A stretch of DNA of 64,000 bases. Source: Pseudofrankia sp. DC12 (GTDB lineage Bacteria; Actinomycetota; Actinomycetes; Frankiales; Frankiaceae). Position numbers and translations under genes: made by a program. A model generated the notes under the pieces. The model was not told the DNA's origin. It was given only the letters and a program-made list of their open reading frames with translations, and did not search any database. The first letter of the stretch is position 1. Every line of letters starts with the position of its first letter. Positions 26,301 to 33,116 of the stretch are shown here, one piece after another. Location of the stretch: the NCBI RefSeq assembly GCF_000966285.1, contig NZ_KQ031391.1, positions 1,382,278 through 1,446,277 on the forward strand, given 5' to 3'.

Positions 26301-28860
26301 GGAAAAGCCTCCGGGCGCGCTGGACCGATACTGGAAGCAGGTCGCGCGAAACCTCGATACCGACGCCGAGTCCATCCAGGCCCGGGTCCTCGCTGTCTGG
26401 GGAGCGGCCGTCGTCCAGTACTGCGTCGATCCTGCCCAGGTGGCGCTTCGTCTCGGGGATGGCCGGGCTTGGATCTGTCCGACCTGCCGGCGTCCCCACC
26501 TGCATCGCGGCGGCGGAGCGTGCACGCGCTGCCTGTCGCCCCTGCCCACCGAGGCCCGGCCGTTCGGCGGCACGGACGACGACTATTACGCATGGAAGGC
26601 ACGTACTCGCACCGGCGACTTCCCGCTGCGCGCCGCCGAGCTCACCGGACAGACCGATCGAATTGACGCTCAGTCCCGACAGGCCGGCTTTCAGGACGTC
26701 TTCCTCGGCGATCAGGACGTGGCCATCGCCGACGGTATCGAGGTGCTGTCGGTGACAACGACCATGGAGGCCGGCGTCGACGTCGGCGCGCTGAACACCG
26801 TGATGCTCGCGAACATGCCGCCTACCCGGTTCAACTACCAGCAGCGGGTGGGCCGGGCCGGCCGGCGCGCCAGCCCGACCGCGAGCGCCATCACCGTCTG
26901 CCGCGGTCGCAGCCACGATGAGCACTACTTCGCACATCCCGACGAGATCACGAACGCTCCAACCCCGCCGCCCTACCTCGCGCTGAACATGCCCTCGATC
27001 TTCAAGCGGGTCCTGCTCGGCGAGGTGCTGCGGCAGGCGTTCGCCGCGCTCGCCGCCCAGTCCACGGGCTCGGACGACGAGCCGGACCTCACACGCAATG
27101 TGCATGGCGAGTTCGGCCTAGCGGCCGAGTGGACAGCGCACCGCGGCTTCGTGGGCCGCTGGGTCGACAGCCACGGGGACGACATCGCGTCCGCGGCGCA
27201 GGCGCTGCTGGCCGGCACGCCCGAGCCGGTCGCCTCGATCGATCCGGACAGCTGCGTCCGGCAACTGCTCGCCGAGGTCGACACCGAGGCCGCGACAGCA
27301 ACAGGTCACGTCGACCTCAGCCAGCGGCTCGCCGAACGAGGCCTCTTGCCGATGTTCGGCTTCCCGACCCGTGTCCGGCTTCTCTACACGAGGCGCCCCA
27401 CAAACAGCTTCCCGTGGCCGCCAGAGGGCGCCATCGACCGGGGCCTCGCGGTGGCCCTCAGCAAGTTTGCTCCCGGCGCTGAGACTCCCCGCGACGGTCG
27501 CTGGTACCAGTCGAACGGCATCGCGTCGTTCGCGCCGGGCGGCTTCCGGCCGGCGGCGGTCGACGAGCCGCTCGGCACGGAGACCAAGGTCGCGATGTGC
27601 CGACTCTGCGCGCATATCCAGGTCCTGGGCGATGCTCCTAAGCCGGAGACCTGCCCGGCCTGCGGCGCTTCCGAGCGGAACTACACGGCGTTTCCCGTCC
27701 GCGAGCCGCTCGGCTTCCGCGCCGGCACGCCTCGCGATTACGACGGCATTCGCGATGGGATCAGCGGTGCGACGAGTTCACGTACGGCGACCGATCTCGA
27801 ACGGGACGCTCCTCGCGTCGCGCGGGCCGTCGACGACTGGCTCGTCGTGCACTGCGGCACCGGCGACCGGCACACCGTCAACCCGAATAGCGGCCGGCTG
27901 TTCCGGTTCCGACGCGACACGACGACCGGTTGGGGCGGCTACGTGGTCGTCCGCGACCCGTCGGCACCCGCGGACGTGGAGACGGCGCTGGGGGCGGTCG
28001 AGCACACCGACATGATGTTCGTCGGCGCCCGTGCCGCACTCGACCCCGCCCGCGGCCTGCGGTTCGACATGGCCCCCTATCGACAGGTGGACGGCTTCCG
28101 GGAAAGTCATCACGGCCGGCGCGCAGCCTGGTACTCGCTGTCCGCGCTGCTGCGCCGCGCCGCCGCACCCTACCTCGACGTGCAGCCGGACGAACTGAGC
28201 GCCGGCATACACGGCTCGGCCTCAGCGCCCTCGCCGGTCTTCGCCTACCTGGCCGACACCCTGGAGAACGGCGCCGGGTTCAGCACGCACCTGGGTTCCG
28301 TTGATCACATCGACGACTTCCTCCAGGCCGTCGACAGGTATGTCGCCGAACTCCGAGCGGACCACGCCGACACCTGCCGCGGTTCCTGCTACCGATGCCT
28401 CCGGGATTATTCGAACATGCGGCTACATCCGTTGTTCGACTGGAGGCTCGCGGACGACCTCCTCGGAGGTCTACGGAGCGGAACGCTCGAGACTGACCTC
28501 GAGGTGCATGCTCGGCTGCTGGACAAGTGGGCGCAGGACCGCTCTAGCCTGCACATCACAATGCGGGACACACCGCATGGGCCGATCGCGGTCGCCGACG
28601 GCGACCTGTCAGAAGAGCCCGTCGTGGTTGTCGTGAAGCATCCGCTCGAGTCCGGTGGCGCGCTCGCCGGATCGGCTGCCGCATCCGGGTTGGCTCGCTG
28701 GAGCGGCCGAGTTCCGCTGGCGCCCCGGCTGGAAAAGCTGCGCGACTACGTCTACACCACAGGGGTGGCTACCCGTGTCGCGTTCGTGGACGCGTTCAGA
28801 CTCGACCGGACACCCGGCGCAGTCACGAGCACGCTGGTCGAGTTCGCGGAGGGCGAGTGA
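23317..28860 (+). CDS. Giant DEAD-box helicase with DUF1998 (1847 aa)
   Basis: Walker A is TAGTGSGKTETF (about residue 126), followed by LYPTNALADDQ. The Walker B-like box is LILDELHMYRGTAGTEVAYL (about 330). Lobe 2 motifs are TTTMEAGVDVGAL and QQRVGRAGRRA (about 1150-1180). Zinc-ribbon Cys pairs are scattered through the insert and C-terminus (CSCGS, FCQNCGD, RCPACA, ICPTCRRP, MCRLCA, TCPACGA), and the DUF1998 cluster CRGSCYRCLRDY lies at about 1686-1696. This is the YprA/DrmA-B/DruE type of large translocase known from defence loci. It is only distantly like the helicase at 10942 and has a different C-terminus. Both junctions are 4-base overlaps, so it is the core of a six-gene operon ending in an Hsp70. 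Confidence 0.85.
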   Translation: MTGEGQRPGGGLARDVVGSFKALRETYLRYYETPFALEDASVTAERRALLDKDGGAWREPLLELRPQYALYDHPLSESFRVAGAHPEAADFARFALPDDVDTLYQHQHDALVAACRDGRDVVVTAGTGSGKTETFLLPVLADLIAESASWGGRGARQPAWWTRGPGAAYTPSRQNEAGHRPAMRALILYPTNALADDQLVRLRHAFDSDPARDWLDRHRAGHRFYFGRYTGATPVPGQPTSKPATERLRGYLSQLADRQDRLRGKAHDFIARVGGAEMHARWDMQRAAPDILVTNYSMLNIMLLRRQEAEIFESTRRWLATTPGARFTLILDELHMYRGTAGTEVAYLLRKLRHRLGLDEAPEKLRVLAASASLKAGRDDDFVEAFFALPRGRHLVVPGELVLPRPRPGSGQEVVDLSSDVASLEAAADGELDPAGASALLVGTAGADALARTLAPAGEPTAIALTNAADRLFPDVTDARRRTVALHGLLRALGVANTSGLPKIRAHMFFRNIDGFWACSDPDCPDVPVARSARRRVGRLFRQPTPRCSCGSRVLELLFCQNCGDLFLGGFAVPAKLGKTSFRDFLHTDFPDFDQLPDEGSATPNAGNYVVYWPRPESATRLDNNEWTGSLANKGATVSFQFRRSSYQPSTGRLANVKPGFTGWSFHAVPVQPKDGLPAATLQDLHAFPARCPACAADWETHRKRNPRTGAFEPIGIDDPVRLRTAPIRRMRTGFEKVNQVITTEALGHLPADQRKIIAFSDSRDDASELASGLALRHYQDLLRLRAAEAVAAQGDPHTDLQLVKAHYRKESVDRDQVRAALRRLTERHPREVTMLKAILTDDIDAEPDRLPEIEKVLGRLPSLADLRFDLRGLLLGTDGPATNPGGPAASLQERDGARWTALFDWQHGRQLRAGLTQPQLEFLDQLDGRLGEELIEGLFGATGRDFESLGLGWLCVTGDRQPLDLPTDTDTAIARASLRILGQMRRFTGQRAASEKPPGALDRYWKQVARNLDTDAESIQARVLAVWGAAVVQYCVDPAQVALRLGDGRAWICPTCRRPHLHRGGGACTRCLSPLPTEARPFGGTDDDYYAWKARTRTGDFPLRAAELTGQTDRIDAQSRQAGFQDVFLGDQDVAIADGIEVLSVTTTMEAGVDVGALNTVMLANMPPTRFNYQQRVGRAGRRASPTASAITVCRGRSHDEHYFAHPDEITNAPTPPPYLALNMPSIFKRVLLGEVLRQAFAALAAQSTGSDDEPDLTRNVHGEFGLAAEWTAHRGFVGRWVDSHGDDIASAAQALLAGTPEPVASIDPDSCVRQLLAEVDTEAATATGHVDLSQRLAERGLLPMFGFPTRVRLLYTRRPTNSFPWPPEGAIDRGLAVALSKFAPGAETPRDGRWYQSNGIASFAPGGFRPAAVDEPLGTETKVAMCRLCAHIQVLGDAPKPETCPACGASERNYTAFPVREPLGFRAGTPRDYDGIRDGISGATSSRTATDLERDAPRVARAVDDWLVVHCGTGDRHTVNPNSGRLFRFRRDTTTGWGGYVVVRDPSAPADVETALGAVEHTDMMFVGARAALDPARGLRFDMAPYRQVDGFRESHHGRRAAWYSLSALLRRAAAPYLDVQPDELSAGIHGSASAPSPVFAYLADTLENGAGFSTHLGSVDHIDDFLQAVDRYVAELRADHADTCRGSCYRCLRDYSNMRLHPLFDWRLADDLLGGLRSGTLETDLEVHARLLDKWAQDRSSLHITMRDTPHGPIAVADGDLSEEPVVVVVKHPLESGGALAGSAAASGLARWSGRVPLAPRLEKLRDYVYTTGVATRVAFVDAFRLDRTPGAVTSTLVEFAEGE

Positions 28861-30566
28861 CGACCGGGCCTCTGTTCTCCCACGCCGAGCCAGCTCCCGC
28901 GTCGACCTCCCGCGAGGAGGCACTCCGACGAGAGCTGCAACGTCGCCGCGATCTTCAGGCCCGGCGCAACGACCCACAGACACCCGCGATACCTGACGGC
29001 TTCACGTCGCGGTCGGTCTGGGATGCCGCGTCCCATGCGGCCACTGCACTGGCCGCGGCTGTCAGAAGCGCCGGATATCCAGCCGACACGCTGGTTCACC
29101 GGCACGCCGATGCTTCCGCCCACGAGTTGGCACGCCTCGCAGTCGACGCAGTCAGCCCACTACCACCGGTTACCGCGATGCGACTTCTAGTGGACGCATT
29201 CCCGTCGATCCCCGGCCTGCTCCCGGAACTGGAGGCCTCGCGAGCATCGGAGCTGGTTGGAGGCAGCATCCCCACCCTGGGCAGTGCGCACGACGACCTC
29301 TCCGACCGTGCCGCCCCCGTTCTGCGCACTGCTGACACTGTCTGGCAACGCTATGTCAGCTACGAGCGGCTCCACCATCACCTGCTAATCAGCTCAGCCG
29401 AGCAGCGCGCGCTCGCCACGTATCTACCGGAGCCGCTTGTCGATGACCTCATCGAGACCCGGCGGCTTGGAGCCCAGGCAGTTCCGATGTACGGAGCCCG
29501 CCGGCTCTACCTGATGGCACGACTCCGTCCAGGCGACGTCACGGACGACGATCTGTCGGAACTCGGCTGGACCGACGAGCAGGCACGTCGCGACTTTTGG
29601 CACCGGGTCAGAGATGGTGACGTAACCGTTCTCAAGGACCGGCGTGGACTGGAGCCCGTCCAGCTCAGCCTGCTCGACGACCTGGACCGGGTGAAGGCAA
29701 CCCGCCGGGTCCCGTCGACCCTCGTCGGCCAGACCTGGCTCTGGCCGATGCTCGAGCGGCTGACGCCGGGCCAGGCCCAGAGCCAGACCGGCCAGGACCA
29801 CGGATTCGGCTCCTGGATCAGCGTGCGGCGGATGCTGCGCGGGCTCCGGGGCGCCCACCATTACGAAATCCGCGGCAACGCCATGAACGCTGCCAGGCTC
29901 TTCGAACAGGTACGTGTGCAGGCGATCCAGCACCGCGCCGTGCCGTCACCCGCCGGTTGGGAGGCCCGCAACATCGCGGCCTACCTCCTCATGCGAAAGG
30001 ACCGCAGCGGGCAGCACGCGACGGAGGCACTCGAGGAGATTAGCCCGGGACTCGACAGCCGACATCTGCCGGAAGACAGGTTGTCGTCGTCGGCCCGCCG
30101 AAGCCTGGAACACAACCGGTCGGTGCTGCGCACGCTCAACTCCGGTCTGGAGTCCGGGCATGTGCTCAATCCCTACCTAGTCCTCGGCGTGCCGGACCAG
30201 GCGCCCACCGACGTCTGGAGAAGCGCCTGGCGCACTCTGCGCCGTGAGCTCGATGAAGACGGCGAGGCGCTAGTCAACGAGGCCAAGGACGCCGTTCAGG
30301 CCATGGAGCGTGGTCACGCAGCGTCCGGACCGTTCCTCGTCCCGCTAAACCAACAGCGCTGGCAGGACCCACCGGCAGGTGCGGTGCCCGCAGCACGCGG
30401 TGCCCAGCCGATGCCGCGACGGAACCCGCCGGCGACAGCCGAGCAGAAGGCGTTCTCCATGGATCAAGCCGCCATAGGCCTCATCAACGCGGCCCGCCAC
30501 CATGCAGGGTTGCCGGTCCTGGCCGACATCAACGACGACCTCACGTCAGAGGATGACAACCGGTGA
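28857..30566 (+). CDS. 569-aa protein with a J-domain-like segment lacking HPD
   Basis: The protein is mostly helical and not recognised as a whole. Residues about 437-485 read NPYLVLGVPDQAPTDVWRSA, WRTLRREL and LVNEAKDAVQAME. This matches the DnaJ J-domain layout: YxVLGV before helix II, a basic helix II, then a helix III with the NEAxxVL-like pattern. The loop that should contain His-Pro-Asp is ELDEDGE, so the tripeptide that triggers Hsp70 ATPase is absent. J-like proteins without HPD are known and usually bind partners rather than stimulate hydrolysis. An Hsp70 lies two genes downstream, making a functional link plausible. Earlier regions (DVTDDDLSELGW, LRGLRGAHHYEIRG) carry no motif I can name. 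GTG start, 4-base overlaps on both sides. Confidence 0.7.
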   Translation: MTTGPLFSHAEPAPASTSREEALRRELQRRRDLQARRNDPQTPAIPDGFTSRSVWDAASHAATALAAAVRSAGYPADTLVHRHADASAHELARLAVDAVSPLPPVTAMRLLVDAFPSIPGLLPELEASRASELVGGSIPTLGSAHDDLSDRAAPVLRTADTVWQRYVSYERLHHHLLISSAEQRALATYLPEPLVDDLIETRRLGAQAVPMYGARRLYLMARLRPGDVTDDDLSELGWTDEQARRDFWHRVRDGDVTVLKDRRGLEPVQLSLLDDLDRVKATRRVPSTLVGQTWLWPMLERLTPGQAQSQTGQDHGFGSWISVRRMLRGLRGAHHYEIRGNAMNAARLFEQVRVQAIQHRAVPSPAGWEARNIAAYLLMRKDRSGQHATEALEEISPGLDSRHLPEDRLSSSARRSLEHNRSVLRTLNSGLESGHVLNPYLVLGVPDQAPTDVWRSAWRTLRRELDEDGEALVNEAKDAVQAMERGHAASGPFLVPLNQQRWQDPPAGAVPAARGAQPMPRRNPPATAEQKAFSMDQAAIGLINAARHHAGLPVLADINDDLTSEDDNR

Positions 30567-31336
30567 ACGGCGCCTCCAAGGGAAATGCCTGGAACATGCC
30601 CAAGAAGGGCCGGCCGACCAAAGGCAAGGCGAAGTCCCCAGACAAGGGGCGCCCGGACAACCACAACAAGCGAGAACCGCAAATCGTCGTCCGAGTCGGC
30701 GTCGGCCACCCCCGGTTCGAACCGGGAACCTTCGACGCCCGTGCTCTTCTCACCTCCGTTCTGGCAACTGTGGAGCCCCGGCTGGACGAGAGGCTGAGCG
30801 CGGTCGCCGACGCCGCGCTGGGCACGGGCGCGGACGCCGAAGGTCTAACGCGAGCAATCCAGACCACGAGTCGTCAGATCGCCGACGCGGTGCGGTCCGG
30901 CGTGATCGACGGCATGCGGGCGCGAGATCGCCACCTGGCGCAACTGGTCGTCATCGACCGTGCCGCAGCACACGCGGGAAGCCTGACCGAACTGCGGACC
31001 CGCATCGAGCAGGAGCTCGAACGTGCCGGGCTCCGCAGGATCTCAGACCTGGCCGACGTCTCGTCGTTCAACCTCGTCGAGACCGCCACCGGCTCCTCTG
31101 AGGCGCCCAAGCAGGGGCAACGGTACGAACTCGTCAGCCCCGCATACGTCGACGCCGAGACCGGGCACACCATCGAACGTGGCTGGATCCGCACGGCGCC
31201 CGACGAAGCATCACCCCCAGGGGGCAAACTCCACGGCCGCTCCTCCCGCGCGCACCGGACACCCCGTCGGACGGACACCGACGAGCCGACGACTGTGGAC
31301 GAAGCAGCAACGACCGGACGGGAGGAGGCCCCGTGA
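30563..31336 (+). CDS. 257-aa protein, candidate GrpE-like nucleotide exchange factor
   Basis: The first 45 residues are Lys/Arg/Gly-rich and probably disordered. Residues about 60-155 are predicted long helices (LDERLSAVADAA, RHLAQLVVIDRAAA, LRTRIEQELERAGL). They are followed by a short beta-like region (FNLVETATG, RYELVSPAYVDAETGHTIER, GWIRTAP, about 165-213). A long helix followed by a small beta domain ending in a G-Y/V...G..I..G.V-type strand pair is the GrpE layout, and the gene directly precedes an Hsp70 with a 4-base overlap. GrpE releases ADP from Hsp70. The similarity is by pattern only; it could instead be an unrelated coiled-coil adaptor. The last 45 residues are again low-complexity. 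Confidence 0.6.
   Translation: MNGASKGNAWNMPKKGRPTKGKAKSPDKGRPDNHNKREPQIVVRVGVGHPRFEPGTFDARALLTSVLATVEPRLDERLSAVADAALGTGADAEGLTRAIQTTSRQIADAVRSGVIDGMRARDRHLAQLVVIDRAAAHAGSLTELRTRIEQELERAGLRRISDLADVSSFNLVETATGSSEAPKQGQRYELVSPAYVDAETGHTIERGWIRTAPDEASPPGGKLHGRSSRAHRTPRRTDTDEPTTVDEAATTGREEAP
31320..31327 (+). promoter_or_regulatory. Strong ribosome binding site of the Hsp70 gene
   Basis: GGGAGGAGG lies just before the GTG start at 31333, inside the end of the upstream gene. It supports the GTG start and suggests the Hsp70 is made at a higher level than its partners, most of which rely on coupling. Confidence 0.6.
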
Positions 31337-33021
31337 CCTTCGGCATCGATTTCGGGACGAGCAACTCGGTCCTGGCCCGCTCCAACGGCCAGGACGTCGA
31401 GATCGTGCCGGTCGACAGCGGGCAGGTCCCCGCGCAGTGGCGCCAGCCCGAGTTCGAGGACCTGTTCCCGTCGGTGCTCGGGATACGCCCGCTCCAGCGC
31501 ACGCTGTGCTTCGGCTGGGCCGCGAAGACCGTCGGCAGCGAGCCGGTAGATGCTGTAAAGCGCATGCTGGGGACGAGATCGGCGGGCAGCCAGCAGGTCG
31601 ACGACGGAACGCCGCGACTGGAGGAGCACAACATCTGGCTGGGCGGTGAGCCGTTCCGCAGCACTGCCGCGGCAGCCTCGCTCTTCGCGGAGATGAAACT
31701 GGCTGCGGGCCGCAGCTTCCTCGAGCTCGACGAGGCGGTGGTGACCGTGCCGGCGAACGCCACTGGCGGTGCCCGGTACCGCACCCGGGCCGCCGCCCGG
31801 CTCGCGGGCATCAGGGTCAAGGCGCTGCTTAATGAGCCGACCGCTGCGGCCGTCTCCTACGTCCACGACATCGCGATCGAGGGCCGCCTGCTCATCTTCG
31901 ACTGGGGCGGGGGCACCATCGACGTCACGGTCCTCGAGTACGACGGCAAGTTCTTCGAGGAGCGGTCCTCACGCGGCATCGCGGCCCTGGGCGGCCTGGA
32001 GTTCGACGAAGCGTTGGCGCGGATCTTCATCACGAAACTCGGACAGACCCCGGAGAATCTGTCGAAGGTGGAGCGCGCGCGCTGGCGGCGTGAGGTTGAA
32101 CTTACGAAGATCGCCCTTTCGCAGCCGGACGCCAGCGAGCTGGCCTTCGACCTGCCCGCACGCGGAGTCAGCTTGACGGTGGCACGCGCCGAGTACATCG
32201 ACGCCGTCACTCCGCTGATCACAAGGGCGATGGAGCCGCTGTACCAATGCCTAGAGGACACCGGCATCGGCTCCGACAAGATCGACGCTGTCCTGATGAT
32301 CGGTGGCACGTCGCAGATCCCCGAGGCGCGCGAGGCTGTCGGGAAGGTGCTCTCACCGGAGAGCATCGTTCCCGCCGAGCTGTGCCATCCGATGACGGCG
32401 GTGGCGCGAGGCGCGGCTATCTACGGGGCCGCACTCGACGACCCTGACCAGCATGGCCAGTTCGCTCTCGTGACGAACTACGATCTCGGCACCGCCTTCG
32501 ACGCTGGCCCTCGGAGAGGCTTCAAGCCCATCATCGGGCGCAACCGCACCCTGGTCGCGCTCGGCGAGATGCGCTTCGTACCAAACCGGCCCCACGCGTA
32601 TGCGCTCAATATCGAGATTGTCGAGGGCGAGGCGGGTTTCCCGGCCGACAGCGACCGCGCCTTCCCGTTGAGCAACCTGCAGGTAACGTTGCCGCGGCGG
32701 GAAGCCGATCCGGAGGCCAACGCGGTCATCGTGAAGTTTCGATATGACCACAGCGGGATCCTCAAGGTCACGGTCATCCACGAGAAGAGCGGTCGGGAAC
32801 TGCTCTCGGACGAACTCGATTCTTTCGGCGAGGATGGCACTCCCCTTCAGACCGGTCTACGCGAGGAGTTGATCCGGCTCCTCGGGCACACGGACGTTCC
32901 CTTCGCCGAGGCTGGAACAGACGAGCCGCTGGTAGAGGCCAAGGCGCCAGTCCCGGGCCACGTCTTGCCCCTCTTGGATGGCGACCTTACCGTGAATGGC
33001 CGACCTCAACGACGACTTTGA
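31333..33021 (+). CDS. Hsp70-family chaperone without lid domain (562 aa)
   Basis: The nucleotide-binding domain is complete: phosphate 1 FGIDFGTSNSVLA (residues 3-15), AVKRMLG (74-80), VVTVPANATGGARYRTRAAA (136-155), NEPTAAAVSY (167-176), phosphate 2 LLIFDWGGGTIDVTV (186-200) and adenosine motif VLMIGGTSQIPEAREAV (320-336). A beta-sandwich-like substrate-binding part follows (KPIIGRN, GILKVTVIHEKSGRE, near 395-490). The protein ends about 562, too short for the alpha-helical lid of DnaK (about 638 aa). Hsp70 uses ATP to bind and release client proteins; lidless forms bind clients loosely. It is the last gene of the operon and overlaps the GrpE-like gene. It is not housekeeping dnaK, because the sequence and context differ. 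Confidence 0.85.
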   Translation: MTFGIDFGTSNSVLARSNGQDVEIVPVDSGQVPAQWRQPEFEDLFPSVLGIRPLQRTLCFGWAAKTVGSEPVDAVKRMLGTRSAGSQQVDDGTPRLEEHNIWLGGEPFRSTAAAASLFAEMKLAAGRSFLELDEAVVTVPANATGGARYRTRAAARLAGIRVKALLNEPTAAAVSYVHDIAIEGRLLIFDWGGGTIDVTVLEYDGKFFEERSSRGIAALGGLEFDEALARIFITKLGQTPENLSKVERARWRREVELTKIALSQPDASELAFDLPARGVSLTVARAEYIDAVTPLITRAMEPLYQCLEDTGIGSDKIDAVLMIGGTSQIPEAREAVGKVLSPESIVPAELCHPMTAVARGAAIYGAALDDPDQHGQFALVTNYDLGTAFDAGPRRGFKPIIGRNRTLVALGEMRFVPNRPHAYALNIEIVEGEAGFPADSDRAFPLSNLQVTLPRREADPEANAVIVKFRYDHSGILKVTVIHEKSGRELLSDELDSFGEDGTPLQTGLREELIRLLGHTDVPFAEAGTDEPLVEAKAPVPGHVLPLLDGDLTVNGRPQRRL

Positions 33022-33116
33022 CTGCCCGCTGTCGGCTACGCCTTCCTCCGGTGGCGGCCGGGTCTGGTCTTGGCGCGCTGAATGGTCGGTTGTTGTCGTG
33101 GTCACCGGCGGCATTT

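Noticed and set aside
10942..28860. Calling the two helicase operons DISARM or Druantia
   Set aside because: The helicase-DUF1998 architecture is similar, but the other hallmark genes (PLD nuclease, druA-D or druH, intact drm methylase) are not recognisable, so the names would overstate the evidence.
31333..33021. The Hsp70 as housekeeping dnaK
   Set aside because: It lacks the lid domain and the usual grpE-dnaJ-hspR neighbours, and is the last gene of a helicase operon with 4-base overlaps.
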